DNA from: an uncultured beta proteobacterium
GTDB taxonomy: Bacteria; Pseudomonadota; Gammaproteobacteria; Burkholderiales; Burkholderiaceae_C
Direction: 5' to 3'
Length of the DNA: 45,363 nucleotides
Assembly: GCA_903861575.1 (NCBI GenBank)
Contig: CAIOUR010000184.1
Span: 1 to 45,363, forward strand
The notes under the pieces: generated by a model
The model's input: only the letters and a program-made list of their open reading frames with translations
What the model was told of the DNA's origin: nothing
Databases searched by the model: none
Made by a program: the position numbers and the translations under genes
Shown here: in pieces, positions 1 to 10,489 of the stretch
How positions within the stretch are numbered: position 1 is the stretch's first letter
Layout of the letters: each line of letters starts with the position of its first letter

Positions 1-2
1 GC

Positions 3-608
3 CGGACTGAATTTGTGGGGCCGCAAGTCGGTGACGAACTCGCGGTGGACGGGCTCAAAGCGCTGGCCTGCGTGGTGGCCGGCATCATGTTGTATCTGGG
101 TGTCCGGTTTGAGTGGAAATTTGCGGTGGCGGCCATCATCGCCAACTTGCACGACGTGGTCATCATCCTCGGGTTTTTTGCATTTTTCCAGTGGGAATTT
201 TCGCTGCCCGTGCTGGCCGCTGTGCTGGCGGTGCTGGGGTATTCGGTGAACGAATCCGTGGTGATTTTTGACCGTATCCGCGAGAACTTCCGTCGCTTTC
301 GCAAGATGACACCGGTAGAGATCATTGATAACGCGATCACCTCCACGATCAGCCGCACCATCATCACCCACGGCTGCACCCAGTTGATGGTCTTGAGCAT
401 GCTTTTCTTTGGCGGCGCAACCCTGCATTACTTCGCTTTGGCGCTGACCATCGGCATCTTGTTCGGTATCTACTCCTCAGTCTTCGTGGCTGCGGCAATT
501 GCCATGTGGCTGGGTATTCAGCGCGAAGACCTGGTCAAGGGGATCGTGAAGAAAGACGGCGAAGCGCCGTTGGACCCGAACGACCCGAACGCGGGCGCGA
601 CTGTGTAA
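3..608 (+). CDS. secF: Protein translocase subunit SecF, C-terminal part (5' truncated by window edge)
   Basis: Frame open from window start; multi-TM protein with VLGYSVNESVVIFDRIRENFR, the SecD/SecF signature; ends TAA at 608. Confidence 0.95.
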   Translation, partial: RTEFVGPQVGDELAVDGLKALACVVAGIMLYLGVRFEWKFAVAAIIANLHDVVIILGFFAFFQWEFSLPVLAAVLAVLGYSVNESVVIFDRIRENFRRFRKMTPVEIIDNAITSTISRTIITHGCTQLMVLSMLFFGGATLHYFALALTIGILFGIYSSVFVAAAIAMWLGIQREDLVKGIVKKDGEAPLDPNDPNAGATV

Positions 609-627
609 GGGTTAAGGCGGCCCGCGC

Positions 628-1821
628 TCAGGCGCGGGCGATTCGTTGGAACTTGCCGCCAGGCAGGCGCGCCACCATCCCCAGCAACTCCAACTCCATC
701 AACTGCGCCTGCAAGTGTGGCGTGGGTTGACCACTGCGGGCTTGCAGGCCGTCCAGGCCGATGGGGTCAAAGCCTAAGGCTTGCAACAAAGCCGCAAGGG
801 TCGGACTGACGCGGTCCGGCTCGATCTCGATGGTGGCTGGCTGCGTGGGGGTGGCGAACTGCAGCTCCTCCAAAATATCCTGGGCACTCTCAACCAATTT
901 GGCTCCTTGCTTGATCAGCGCATGGCAGCCTTTGGATTGGGTGCTGTGGATGGAGCCGGGTATGGCAAATACATCGCGTCCCTGCTCCAGCGCCAGCCGC
1001 GCAGTGATCAGCGAGCCCGATTGCAGCGCGGCTTCGACCACCAAGGTACCGCGGGACAGCGCGGCAATCAGCCGGTTACGCTGCGGGAAGTTGGACGCCA
1101 AGGGCGGGGTTCCCAGGTGGTATTCGCTCAGGATCACGCCGCCTTGGGCAATCTGGTGCGCCAACTCCCGGTGCTGCTTGGGGTAGACCCGGTCCAAGCC
1201 CGTGCCCACGACGGCGATGGTGGCGATGGTTTTCGTACCAACACCGGCGGCCTGCAGCGCTCCGGCATGTGCCGCTGCGTCAACGCCCAGAGCCATGCCA
1301 GAGACCACGGTGAGGCCTGCGTACGCCAAGGCCTGGGCGAAATCATGTGCGTTGCTGGCACCTTGCGGTGTTGGATTGCGGCTGCCCACGATGGCGATGC
1401 CTGCGGCCTGCGCTCTGTCGAGAGCGCTGCTTCCGTCGGCCAAAGTTTCCCAGCTGGACGCGCGCCCCATGCCGTACAGAATCAGCGGCGGGTCCTCCAT
1501 TTCCAGCAGGCAGCGGGGATAGGCTGGATCTCCCAATGTCAGCATCCGCCGATGCTGCGGGTCGGCAGCGAGCCAATCAAGGGTGGTACGCAGCAAGCTA
1601 TCGCGTGCGGGCGGGATTTCGCTCAGCGCGAGCGCCTGTGTAGCGCTGACCACAGCACCCAGTGCCACGTGGTTGGTTTCGAAAATTTGCTGTGGTAGTC
1701 CGAACGTACGAAGCAACTGCCGCGCGCGCTGGTTGCCGATGCCCGGCGTCAGAGAGAGTCGCAACCATGCTGCAAGGTCTGCAGCATCGGATTGGGCTGG
1801 CAGATCGTTAGCGTCCTGCAT
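628..1821 (-). CDS. dprA: DNA-processing protein DprA (Smf)
   Basis: 397 aa; IVGSRNPTPQG, VVSGMALGVDAAAHAGAL and FPQRNRLIAALS motifs typical of the DprA Rossmann fold; C-terminal winged-helix-like tail. Confidence 0.96.
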   Translation of the reverse strand: MQDANDLPAQSDAADLAAWLRLSLTPGIGNQRARQLLRTFGLPQQIFETNHVALGAVVSATQALALSEIPPARDSLLRTTLDWLAADPQHRRMLTLGDPAYPRCLLEMEDPPLILYGMGRASSWETLADGSSALDRAQAAGIAIVGSRNPTPQGASNAHDFAQALAYAGLTVVSGMALGVDAAAHAGALQAAGVGTKTIATIAVVGTGLDRVYPKQHRELAHQIAQGGVILSEYHLGTPPLASNFPQRNRLIAALSRGTLVVEAALQSGSLITARLALEQGRDVFAIPGSIHSTQSKGCHALIKQGAKLVESAQDILEELQFATPTQPATIEIEPDRVSPTLAALLQALGFDPIGLDGLQARSGQPTPHLQAQLMELELLGMVARLPGGKFQRIARA

Positions 1822-2759
1822 CAGGGTCCAGCGAGCGCATCGCCAACGCGCACACCTTGGGTGACCTCGATCAAAAGGGCGTATGCGATGCGCTCATAGG
1901 TCAGAAAAACCAGAGCCGTGCCGGTGCGTTCCTGTGGCAGTTGCCACGGCTCCTTCAGCGGATCGGTCGCATCGCGGGCCGTGGCGGGACGCGAAAGGAT
2001 GTTGAGCAGATGCCCGACTTCCAAACCATTGCTGCGCCCTTGATTGAGAGAGACGATTTGGTTCTGGCTGGCCTGTTGTTGCGCAGTTCCGTACAAACCC
2101 AGTACGCGTGCTTGGATCGCTTGGCTGGGCCAATGCGGCCGGATCGGCTCCGGCGGTGCGATTTGGGTCATCAGCACGTTGTCACCAACCATGATTTCCT
2201 GCTCGCTGGCCACGATGTCCAGCGTCGCCGGTACCCGCATGGCGTTGTTAGCGGGGTTTTCTTTGTCTGACGCCAGACTGCTGCCTTGTGCCCACAGCGC
2301 GCTGCCCACCACGTGCGCCTCGTGGCCTAGAACCTCGGAGGTTTGCGGGTCTTTGAGGGGCCGCAATTCCCGAAAAATACGCAAGCGCTGGCCTTGTGTG
2401 GGCATCGCTTGACCCGTGTAGTCGTTGTCTACCGCGTACACCCGGTCCCCGGTTCCGAACATAACCCGTTTGTCGGGGCCGGCGATGATCCGTGCTGACT
2501 CCAGGACTTGCGCATCGCTCAACACCAGGGGCTGGCGCACCATCGCTTGAAGAAGTTTCAGCGTCTTGTCACTCAGCGGCACTTCTTCCACCGGTGTAAT
2601 GCGAACGGCGGGGCTGATTTTGACGGTGGGGATCTCCAAAGCATCTTCTTGGGCGACTTGCGCTGTGGCCAGAAGGGGTAGGAACAGGCCCTGCGTTGCC
2701 AGTCCGCAGAGCAGGGCGATTGCGCGTAAACCAGGGTGCGAGAAAGGCGTACGCAACAT
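1821..2759 (-). CDS. Exported protein resembling the C-terminal region of the dprA-linked LysM-domain protein; no LysM repeat visible
   Basis: 312 aa, N-terminal hydrophobic signal-like segment (ALLCGLATQGLFLPLLATAQ); PTVKISPAVRI...SARIIAGPDKRVMFGTGDRVYA resembles the post-LysM region of the usual dprA neighbour; start overlaps dprA arrangement. Confidence 0.7.
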   Translation of the reverse strand: MLRTPFSHPGLRAIALLCGLATQGLFLPLLATAQVAQEDALEIPTVKISPAVRITPVEEVPLSDKTLKLLQAMVRQPLVLSDAQVLESARIIAGPDKRVMFGTGDRVYAVDNDYTGQAMPTQGQRLRIFRELRPLKDPQTSEVLGHEAHVVGSALWAQGSSLASDKENPANNAMRVPATLDIVASEQEIMVGDNVLMTQIAPPEPIRPHWPSQAIQARVLGLYGTAQQQASQNQIVSLNQGRSNGLEVGHLLNILSRPATARDATDPLKEPWQLPQERTGTALVFLTYERIAYALLIEVTQGVRVGDALAGP

Positions 2760-2930
2760 GTAACAGGTCCCCTTGCAAAAAGCCGCGCAAACTGCGCAAT
2801 GTGGTTTGTTTGTCCGGCGCCAGGGCCGTCTTTTGACAACTATTGTACGGATTGCCGCCCGGTTCGTGGCTTAAAACCCCGAGCCTTGGGCCAAACCGGT
2901 GAAAATACGCCCCCCGAGATTGCACCAGCC

Positions 2931-3440
2931 ATGTCCTTACTTCCCATCCTTCAATACCCCGACCCCCGATTGCACACCGTGGCGCAGCCGGTTCGCGCGT
3001 TTGATGAGCGCCTGCGGCAATTGGCGGCCGACATGCTCGAAACCATGTACGACTCCGGCGGAATTGGCCTGGCCGCAACCCAGGTGGATGTGCACGAGCG
3101 GCTGATCGTGATGGATATTTCCGAGGAGCGTAACGAGCCGCTGGTGGTGGTGAACCCCGAGATCATTTGGACCAGCGAAGCCCGCAAACTCAACGAGGAA
3201 GGTTGCTTGTCTGTGCCGGGTGTGTACGACCGCGTTGAACGTTTTGAGTCGGTGCATGTGCGGGTCTGCGGTCTGGATGGCAAAGAGCGCACCATCGAAG
3301 CGCAGGGCGTGATGGCTATTTGCATCCAGCATGAGATGGACCATTTGCTTGGTAAAGTTTTTGTGGAATATCTCTCGCTGCTTAAGCGCGACCGGATCAA
3401 GAAAAAAATGCGTAAAGCCCAGCGTGAGGACGCGCATTGA
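2931..3440 (+). CDS. def: Peptide deformylase
   Basis: [19 protein letters not shown] and QHEMDHLLG motifs; ATG at 2931. Confidence 0.97.
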   Translation: MSLLPILQYPDPRLHTVAQPVRAFDERLRQLAADMLETMYDSGGIGLAATQVDVHERLIVMDISEERNEPLVVVNPEIIWTSEARKLNEEGCLSVPGVYDRVERFESVHVRVCGLDGKERTIEAQGVMAICIQHEMDHLLGKVFVEYLSLLKRDRIKKKMRKAQREDAH

Positions 3441-4441
3441 GACTGGTTTTTGCCGGAACCCCCGAGTTCGCCCGCGTCGCTCTAGCCGCCTTGCATGCAG
3501 CTGGACACGAAATCGCTCTGGTGCTGACCCAGCCTGACCGTCCGGCCGGGCGCGGTATGAAGCTGCAGGCGTCGGCCGTCAAAGATTGGGCGCTTGCCCA
3601 CGGGGTACCGGTTCAGCAGCCGCGCAGCCTCAGGCTGGATGGGGCTTTCGCAGACGATGCGTTGCAGGCGCAACACGCCCTGGAGCAGGCCCAACCTGAT
3701 GCGATGGTGGTTGCCGCCTACGGGCTGTTGCTGCCGCAGTGGGTGCTGGACGTGTTTGCTGCGGGGTCGGGTTTCGGCTGCATCAACATCCACGCGTCTC
3801 TGCTGCCGCGCTGGCGCGGCGCGGCGCCAATACACCGCGCCATTGAAGCCGGTGATGCGCAAACCGGTATCAGCCTGATGCGGATGGATGCGGGGCTGGA
3901 CACCGGTGACATTCTGCTGAGCCGGACCATGTCCATCACGCCGCAGGACACCACCGCCCGTTTGCACGACCGCCTGGCACTGTTAGGAGGGGAGCTCGCC
4001 GTCGAAGGGCTGGCTTGCGCGCGCCAGTGGCAGCCGAAGGCGCAAAGCGCAGACGGCGTGCTGTACGCAGCCAAAGTTGACAAAGCGCAAGCCGCGCTGG
4101 ACTGGACTCTGGATGCGGCATTGCTGGCGCGGCGGGTGCGTGCTTTTAATCCGGCGCCGGTGGCGCACACCGCTTGGCAAGGCGAAGCCATCAAAGTGTG
4201 GGCTGCGCACGCTGTGGCATCTGACGCCGCCGCACCCAATCAGCCTTCCGGTATGGTGTTGGATGTGGGCGCGCGAGGCATCGCGGTATCGACCGGTAGC
4301 GGCACCCTGGTGTTGACCGAATTGCAGCGCGCCGGCGGCAAGCGCCTGGGCGTAGCCGATTTTTTGCGTGGCTTCCCGGTGGTTCCCGGTCGGTGTTTTG
4401 ACCCGGCGGGCGGGTCTGCCGCACCGCCCATGCAATCTTAG
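3437..4441 (+). CDS. fmt: Methionyl-tRNA formyltransferase
   Basis: [12 protein letters not shown] start (TTG codon), [21 protein letters not shown] motif; overlaps def stop by 4 nt. Confidence 0.96.
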   Translation: MRLVFAGTPEFARVALAALHAAGHEIALVLTQPDRPAGRGMKLQASAVKDWALAHGVPVQQPRSLRLDGAFADDALQAQHALEQAQPDAMVVAAYGLLLPQWVLDVFAAGSGFGCINIHASLLPRWRGAAPIHRAIEAGDAQTGISLMRMDAGLDTGDILLSRTMSITPQDTTARLHDRLALLGGELAVEGLACARQWQPKAQSADGVLYAAKVDKAQAALDWTLDAALLARRVRAFNPAPVAHTAWQGEAIKVWAAHAVASDAAAPNQPSGMVLDVGARGIAVSTGSGTLVLTELQRAGGKRLGVADFLRGFPVVPGRCFDPAGGSAAPPMQS

Positions 4442-4448
4442 GAAACCG

Positions 4449-5186
4449 ATGTTTTGGCATGCGCCGTATTACCGGCATCCCAGTTTCCGTGCAGGCGCGA
4501 CAGCACAGTTCGCCATTGCGCCGGGTATTGCCGCCTGGGGCCTGATGACCGGTGTTGCCATGGTCAAGCTGGGGCTCGGTGTGATGCCATCTTTGGTGAT
4601 GACGCTGGTCGTCTTTGCCGGAAGCGCGCAGTTGGCCACCATTCCCCCCTTACTGGGTGGAGCGCCGATGTGGGTGGTGTTGCTGACCGCGTTTTGTGTG
4701 AACCTGCGCTTTGTGGTGTTCAGTGCCCATTTGCGCCGTTACATGATGCATGTGCCGCGCTGGCATCGCCTCACTATGGGTTACCTGAGTGGCGACTTAC
4801 CTTACGTTCTGTTTGTTCAGCGTTTTCCGGAACCCGCCCGGGATGCGGAAGGCCGGTTGGAGCAGATGGCGTATTTGTGTGCCCTTGGCAGCACCAACTG
4901 GGCGACCTGGTTGGTATTCAACGTCAGCGGCGTTTTGTTGGCACAGTGGATTCCTGCCAGCTGGGGGTTTGGCTTCGCCGGTGTGCTGGCTTTGTCCGGT
5001 GTGCTGTGGTCCTTGGCGGACACGCGGCTACGCATGATTTCGGCTGCAACGGCCGGCATCGCCGCCGTGCTGGCCGCAGATTTGCCGCTCAAGCTGAATA
5101 TTCTGGTTGGCATCGGGGCTGCCGTGGCTTTGTGCTTGATGCTGGAAAAAACCGTGAATCGTGTGCCTGAGGCGGATGCCCTATGA
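4449..5186 (+). CDS. AzlC-family branched-chain amino acid exporter subunit
   Basis: Multi-TM protein with FAIAPGIAAWGLMTGVAM and FAGSAQLATIPLL-like AzlC features; followed by AzlD-like ORF. Confidence 0.88.
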   Translation: MFWHAPYYRHPSFRAGATAQFAIAPGIAAWGLMTGVAMVKLGLGVMPSLVMTLVVFAGSAQLATIPPLLGGAPMWVVLLTAFCVNLRFVVFSAHLRRYMMHVPRWHRLTMGYLSGDLPYVLFVQRFPEPARDAEGRLEQMAYLCALGSTNWATWLVFNVSGVLLAQWIPASWGFGFAGVLALSGVLWSLADTRLRMISAATAGIAAVLAADLPLKLNILVGIGAAVALCLMLEKTVNRVPEADAL

Positions 5187-5581
5187 CGGATGGCTGGATC
5201 GCTTGGTTTGCCTTTCTAAGTCAGTGGCTCCAAGCCCAGGGACTGGATCCCCACACACTTGTAACCTTTGTATTGATGGGCTTTTTGACTATGGTGGCAC
5301 GCTCGTTTTTCTTTATTCCGGATACCGAATGGACGCTGCCGCGCTGGGCCGAACGGGGCCTGTATTACGCCCCGATTGCCGCGCTCACCGCAGTGGTTGT
5401 TCCAGAGGTGGTCTTGACCCGAGGTCAATTTATCCAAACCTGGGAGGACGCACGGCTGGTTGCCATGGCGGCTGGGGCGCTGTATTTTTTCTGGCGCAAG
5501 GGGCAGGGCCAGGCAGTCTTGGGTACCATTGTGGCCGGTATGACGGTTTACCTTCCGCTGCACCTGGGCTTGGGCTGGTAG
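5183..5581 (+). CDS. AzlD-domain protein
   Basis: 132 aa, hydrophobic, overlaps azlC-like stop by 4 nt (ATGA); FLTMVARSFFFI-like AzlD start. Confidence 0.85.
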   Translation: MTDGWIAWFAFLSQWLQAQGLDPHTLVTFVLMGFLTMVARSFFFIPDTEWTLPRWAERGLYYAPIAALTAVVVPEVVLTRGQFIQTWEDARLVAMAAGALYFFWRKGQGQAVLGTIVAGMTVYLPLHLGLGW

Positions 5582-5625
5582 CGCTTGCCGTGCTGCTGAT
5601 TTTTTAACCTCACCTTTCTTCAGCC

Positions 5626-6822
5626 ATGCAAACTCTCCGTTTTTCCGACTTGTGTGCCAGTGGCCAGGTGCGCGGTAAAAGAGTGTTCATCCGCGCGGAT
5701 TTGAATGTGCCCCAGGACGCCAGCGGCTCCATCACCGAAGACACGCGCATCCGCGCATCGGTTCCGTGCATCCGCATGGCCCTCGACGCCGGCGCGGCCG
5801 TCATGGTCACCAGCCATTTGGGTCGTCCGACCGAGGGGAGTTTCAAGCCCGAAGACTCGCTGGCGCCGGTGGCTGCACGTCTTGGGGAGTTGCTGGGCCG
5901 CTCCGTTGCGCTGGTGGCGGACTGGACGGAAGGCGTTGCGGTTCAGCCCGGTGAATTGGTCTTGCTGGAGAACTGCCGGGTCAACGCCGGCGAAAAGAAA
6001 AACAGCGAAGCCTTGGCGCGCAAGATGGCCGCTTTGTGCGACATTTTTGTGCACGACGCCTTTGGCACGGCGCACCGCGCCGAAGCCAGCACCTACGGCA
6101 TCGCTGAATATGCGCCGATTGCCTGCGCTGGCCCTTTGTTGGCGGCTGAGATGGACGCGATCAGCCTGGCGCTGCTTGCGCCTAAGCGCCCGCTGGTGGC
6201 CATTGTTGCGGGCTCCAAGGTGTCGACCAAGCTCACCATCCTCAAAAGCCTGGCCGAGAAAGTCGACCAACTCATTGTCGGCGGCGGTATTGCCAACACC
6301 TTCATGCTGGCCGCCGGATTGCCCATCGGCAAAAGTCTGGCCGAGCGGGAGCTGGTGGATGAGGCCCGCACCATCATGGACATGATGCGCGCGCGCGGCG
6401 CTGCGGTACCTATTCCAACAGACGTCGTCACGGCCAAGACGTTTGCCGCCGACGCATTGGCCTCCACCAAGGCCGCCAGCGATGTTGCAGACGATGACCT
6501 GATTCTCGATATCGGCCCCCAAACCGCCGCCGCGTTGTCGGCGCAGTTGCAGCAAGCCGGCACGATTGTCTGGAACGGCCCAGTCGGTGTTTTTGAATTT
6601 GCCGCCTTCGAGGGCGGTACCAAGGCTATCGCCCAGGCGGTTGCCACGTCGCCGGCTTTCAGCATTGCCGGAGGCGGCGATACGCTGGCCGCCATTGCCA
6701 AATACGGCATTGAAAAACAGGTGGGTTACATCTCCACCGGCGGCGGGGCCTTCTTAGAGGTTCTCGAGGGCAAAACGCTCCCGGCTTTCGAGATTTTGAG
6801 CCGTCGCGCAAAGTCCGTGTAA
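5626..6822 (+). CDS. pgk: Phosphoglycerate kinase
   Basis: [38 protein letters not shown] and STGGGAFLE motifs. Confidence 0.98.
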   Translation: MQTLRFSDLCASGQVRGKRVFIRADLNVPQDASGSITEDTRIRASVPCIRMALDAGAAVMVTSHLGRPTEGSFKPEDSLAPVAARLGELLGRSVALVADWTEGVAVQPGELVLLENCRVNAGEKKNSEALARKMAALCDIFVHDAFGTAHRAEASTYGIAEYAPIACAGPLLAAEMDAISLALLAPKRPLVAIVAGSKVSTKLTILKSLAEKVDQLIVGGGIANTFMLAAGLPIGKSLAERELVDEARTIMDMMRARGAAVPIPTDVVTAKTFAADALASTKAASDVADDDLILDIGPQTAAALSAQLQQAGTIVWNGPVGVFEFAAFEGGTKAIAQAVATSPAFSIAGGGDTLAAIAKYGIEKQVGYISTGGGAFLEVLEGKTLPAFEILSRRAKSV

Positions 6823-6909
6823 AGCATTTCTGGCGTTGTCTGGCGATGTAGGACAATCGCCCCCGGGCAGCTATGGTGTTGCCAGTTACTACTTCATGGA
6901 AAGTCAAAC

Positions 6910-7215
6910 ATGTCAAATCGTCGTGAATTCGCAGTGCAGTTGTGTTTCGGTGCCGGTGCTTTGTTGAGCGCCTCGGCTTTTGCAGCAGCTCCAATGGTTG
7001 ACGAAAAAGACCCTGCCGCTGCGGGTCTAGGCTTCAAGGCCGACGCCGCTACCGTGGACAAAGCCAAATTCCCTAAATTTGCCGCCGGTCAAAACTGCGG
7101 CAGCTGCGCTTTGTACCAAGGCAAAGCCGGTGATGCCGCTGGCGGCTGCCCGCTGTTTGCTGGCAAGCAGGTTTCGCCTAAATCGTGGTGCAGTGCTTAC
7201 GCCAAGAAAGCGTAA
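6910..7215 (+). CDS. High-potential iron-sulfur protein (HiPIP), Tat-type signal
   Basis: SNRREF twin-arginine N-terminus; CGSCALYQG...GGCPLF...WCSAY four-cysteine HiPIP pattern. Confidence 0.93.
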   Translation: MSNRREFAVQLCFGAGALLSASAFAAAPMVDEKDPAAAGLGFKADAATVDKAKFPKFAAGQNCGSCALYQGKAGDAAGGCPLFAGKQVSPKSWCSAYAKKA

Positions 7216-7231
7216 GACTTCTCGGCGTTCC

Positions 7232-7261
7232 AAATGGCCTCCGCTGGAGGCCATTTTTTTT
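7232..7261 (+). terminator. Rho-independent terminator after HiPIP gene
   Basis: AAATGGCCTCC GCT GGAGGCCATTTTTTTT: perfect 9-bp stem (ATGGCCTCC/GGAGGCCAT), 3-nt loop, T-tract. Confidence 0.9.
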
Positions 7262-7281
7262 GATCCAACTCCAGATATTGC

Positions 7282-8529
7282 ATGCCTTTTTCCGCACTTG
7301 GTCTGTCCCCGGCGCTTAGCGCAGCGGCGCATGCTGCTGGCTTTGTCAGCGTCACGCCCATCCAGCAGGCGGCGGTGGGCGCGGTCCTGGATGGGCGTGA
7401 CGTTCTGGCGGTTGCCCACACCGGTTCCGGCAAAACGGCTGCGTATTTGCTCCCGCTTCTGGACCGGCTCGCAACCCGCAGCGCAGCGCCTGCCCGTCGG
7501 CGGCCGGTGAGGGCTTTGGTGCTGGTGCCCACGCGGGAATTGGTGCTGCAGGTGGCCCGACTGGCGCAGACCTGGGGCCAGCCTTTGGACTTGCGGGTGC
7601 GCGCGCTTTTTGGCGGCGTGTCGGTGAACCCCCAAATGCTGGCTTTGCGTGGCGGCGCTGATCTGGTGGTGGCCACACCGGGACGTTTGCTGGATCTGTT
7701 GGAGCGGCACGCACTGGCTATCGACGCCCTGGAAATCCTTGTGCTTGACGAGGCCGACCGCATGCTCGATACCGGTTTTGCTGCTGAGTGGGAACGGATT
7801 GCTGCGCAAATGCCTCTGCGGCGGCAAAACCTGTTCTTCTCAGCGACGTTCGCTCCGGCTGTGCAAAACCTGGCCGATGCCTTGCTGCACGATCCGTTGC
7901 GCATCACCTTGGATCGGACTTCCGAAGCGGCACCAGCCATTACCCATAGCGCCATTGCGGTGGACGCCGGCCTGCGTACCCGTTTGCTTCGGCATTTGCT
8001 GGCGCAGTGCGCGTGGAGCCGCGTGCTGGTTTTCGTTGCCACCAAATTTGCGGCGGAAGTCGTGGCCGATAAGTTGCGCAAAGGTGGCGTCGCAGCCGAG
8101 CCGCTGCATGGCCAACTTAGCCAGGGCAAGCGCAGCCAGGTGTTGTTAGATTTCCAGGCGGGACGCGTGGCCGTGGTCGTGGCGACCGACCTCGCCGCGC
8201 GGGGTATCGACATTGCACAGATGCCTGTTGTGGTCCATTACGACCTGCCGCGTTCGGCTGACGACTACACCCACCGTAGCGGGCGCACCGCCCGCGCCGG
8301 AGATTGCGGCCTGTCCGTGAGCTTCGTCAGCGCCGACACTGAGGCCCATTGGCAGCTGATTTGCAAGCGCCAGGGTTTGGAGCCGACCCCGGAAGTGGTA
8401 GCTGGATTTGAGCCCGTGCAAGGCGCTGCACCCCGACCGAACGACCCGGAAGGTACCGGCGGCATCAAGGGCAAACGCCCCAGCAAAAAAGACAAATTAC
8501 GCGCCGCCGCTGCGGTGCTATCGTCTTAA
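7282..8529 (+). CDS. DEAD-box ATP-dependent RNA helicase (RhlE-like)
   Basis: AHTGSGKTAAYLLP, VLVPTRELVLQV, VATPGRLLDLL, VLDEADRML, FFSATF, ATDLAARGIDI, HRSGRTARAG motifs. Confidence 0.95.
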   Translation: MPFSALGLSPALSAAAHAAGFVSVTPIQQAAVGAVLDGRDVLAVAHTGSGKTAAYLLPLLDRLATRSAAPARRRPVRALVLVPTRELVLQVARLAQTWGQPLDLRVRALFGGVSVNPQMLALRGGADLVVATPGRLLDLLERHALAIDALEILVLDEADRMLDTGFAAEWERIAAQMPLRRQNLFFSATFAPAVQNLADALLHDPLRITLDRTSEAAPAITHSAIAVDAGLRTRLLRHLLAQCAWSRVLVFVATKFAAEVVADKLRKGGVAAEPLHGQLSQGKRSQVLLDFQAGRVAVVVATDLAARGIDIAQMPVVVHYDLPRSADDYTHRSGRTARAGDCGLSVSFVSADTEAHWQLICKRQGLEPTPEVVAGFEPVQGAAPRPNDPEGTGGIKGKRPSKKDKLRAAAAVLSS

Positions 8530-8539
8530 GTTCGGGCGC

Positions 8540-9466
8540 TCAGGGCGTAGACTTTTCTTTCAGCGCCAAGGCGCGGACATAGAGTGTATTTTTCGATTCC
8601 CCGCTGATTTGTGCGGAGAGTTGTACGGCGGTTTTCAAGGGCAGGTGTTGCATCAGCAGCGCCAAGATACGGTCGTCTTGTACCGCTTCAATGGCGTTAG
8701 CTGGCGGGTGCAGCACCAGGGTGAATTCACCGCGCAGACGGTTGCCGTCTGCTGCCAGCCAAGCGCTCAATTCGGCGGCGGGAAGGGTGTGGATGTCTTC
8801 AAATTGTTTGGTCAGTTCACGGCCGACGGTGACGGCGCGCATTCCCCAAACGGCCAGTGCCCGCGCCAGGGCCTCGATACGGTGGGGCGCCTCCAGCAGC
8901 ACCACGGCGCGTGCTTGGGCCTTCAGGTCTTCCAGTGCCGCAGCACGCTCCGCCGCTTTGGCGGGTAAAAAACCCGCGAACACAAAACCTGGCGCCCCTG
9001 TGTCGTCGATACCGGCGGCGCTCAGCAACGCTGACACGCTGCTGGCGCCCGGCAGCGGGATCACGCGTAATCCATGCTGGCGCAACTGCGCCACCAAACG
9101 TGCACCGGGGTCGCTGATGCCGGGTGTGCCCGCGTCGCTGACATAGGCCACACGCTGCCCTTGGCGCAGGCGGGCTGCCACTTCCTGTGCGGCTTGCATT
9201 TCATTGTGCTGGTGCACGGCCAGCAACTGCGCTGCGGGCTTGTCGATGCCATAGGTACGTAGCAGGGTTTGGGTGTGGCGCGTGTCCTCACAGGCCACTG
9301 TATCGGCCAGGGCCAACAGGTGCAGAGCCCGCAGCGTGATATCGGCCAAATTGCCAATGGGTGTGGCGACCACATACAAGCAGCCTTGCGGATAATGCTG
9401 GGCACCGGCGGCAGACTGCGCGGCGTGCAGGGCCGGGCCGTAGTCTTTATTTGATAAAGCGCCCAT
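8540..9466 (-). CDS. rsmI: 16S rRNA (cytidine(1402)-2'-O)-methyltransferase
   Basis: LYVVATPIGNLADITLRAL, ACEDTRHTQTLL, VSDAGTPGISDPGARLV motifs. Confidence 0.97.
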   Translation of the reverse strand: MGALSNKDYGPALHAAQSAAGAQHYPQGCLYVVATPIGNLADITLRALHLLALADTVACEDTRHTQTLLRTYGIDKPAAQLLAVHQHNEMQAAQEVAARLRQGQRVAYVSDAGTPGISDPGARLVAQLRQHGLRVIPLPGASSVSALLSAAGIDDTGAPGFVFAGFLPAKAAERAAALEDLKAQARAVVLLEAPHRIEALARALAVWGMRAVTVGRELTKQFEDIHTLPAAELSAWLAADGNRLRGEFTLVLHPPANAIEAVQDDRILALLMQHLPLKTAVQLSAQISGESKNTLYVRALALKEKSTP

Positions 9467-9468
9467 TC

Positions 9469-9858
9469 ATGAATTCCTTCGAACGATCGGGGTCCGCACC
9501 AACGACCAAACAGGCCGGAGATGCAGGTGAGGATGCGGCTTTGGCCTTTTTGCAAGATCAGGGTCTGCGCTTACTGGTGCGCAATTATCGAACCCCTGGC
9601 CGCGGCGGCGGTGAAATTGACCTGATCATGCGCGCTCCGGATACCACCCTGGTTTTTGTGGAAGTGCGGCGCAGGCGTTCTACCAGCCACGGCGGTGCGG
9701 CGGCCAGCGTGGGTTGGACCAAGCAGCGCCGCATTGTCTTTGCCGCGCAGCATTACCTGGCCCGATTGCGCGTGTTGCCGCCCTGTCGCTTCGATGTGCT
9801 GGAGGTGACCCCCACCGGTGTGAACTGGTTGCAGGCGGCGTTTGACGCCGGACGCTGA
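9469..9858 (+). CDS. YraN family (UPF0102) endonuclease-like protein
   Basis: GEDAALAFLQDQGLRLLVRNYRTPGRGGGEIDLIM...LVFVEVRRR; ATG at 9469. Confidence 0.94.
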   Translation: MNSFERSGSAPTTKQAGDAGEDAALAFLQDQGLRLLVRNYRTPGRGGGEIDLIMRAPDTTLVFVEVRRRRSTSHGGAAASVGWTKQRRIVFAAQHYLARLRVLPPCRFDVLEVTPTGVNWLQAAFDAGR

Positions 9859-9886
9859 TGTCAAAGGGCGGCGGTATCATCAAGAC

Positions 9887-10489
9887 ATGCTTGAATCCCG
9901 TATCGAACAACACTTCATTGACAGCGCCGACCTCAAGTACCAGGCCGCGCCTGTCCTTAGTAAACCCATCGCCCAGGCCATCAGCGCCATCGTGGCCAGC
10001 CTGACCAGCGGCGGCAAGGTGCTGGCCTGCGGCAATGGCGGTTCTGCCGCCGATGCCCAGCATTTCAGCGCCGAATTTGTAGGGCGCTTTGAGCGGGAGC
10101 GTCCGGAGTTGGCTGCGGTTGCCTTGACCACCGACACGTCGATCTTGACGGCGGTGGGCAACGACTACGCGTTCGACGCGGTTTTTTCGCGCCAGGTTCG
10201 TGCCTTGGGCCAACCGGGTGATGTGCTGCTGGCCATCACCACCAGCGGTAATTCTTCCAATGTCCTGGCGGCCGTTGAGGCGGCCCATGCCCGCGATATG
10301 GTGGTGATCGGTATGACCGGGCGGGATGGTGGCAAGATGGGCCACATCTTGCGGGAAACAGATGTGCATATTTGTGTCCCTCACCCCCGAACCGCGCGGA
10401 TTCAGGAAGTCCATATTTTGGCTTTGCACTGCATCTGCGATGGTGTCGATGCCGTGCTGATGGGTGATGAAAGCGAGCGGACCGAATGA
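9887..10489 (+). CDS. SIS-domain protein, DiaA/GmhA (phosphoheptose isomerase) family
   Basis: ACGNGGSAADAQHFSAEFVGRFERERP motif; sits between yraN and a BON gene. Confidence 0.93.
   Translation: MLESRIEQHFIDSADLKYQAAPVLSKPIAQAISAIVASLTSGGKVLACGNGGSAADAQHFSAEFVGRFERERPELAAVALTTDTSILTAVGNDYAFDAVFSRQVRALGQPGDVLLAITTSGNSSNVLAAVEAAHARDMVVIGMTGRDGGKMGHILRETDVHICVPHPRTARIQEVHILALHCICDGVDAVLMGDESERTE

Noticed and set aside
5620-6555. 311-aa minus-strand ORF opposite pgk
   Set aside because: Composition is typical of antisense reading of a high-GC gene (Gln/His/Arg-rich), no recognisable motif, fully inside strongly supported pgk
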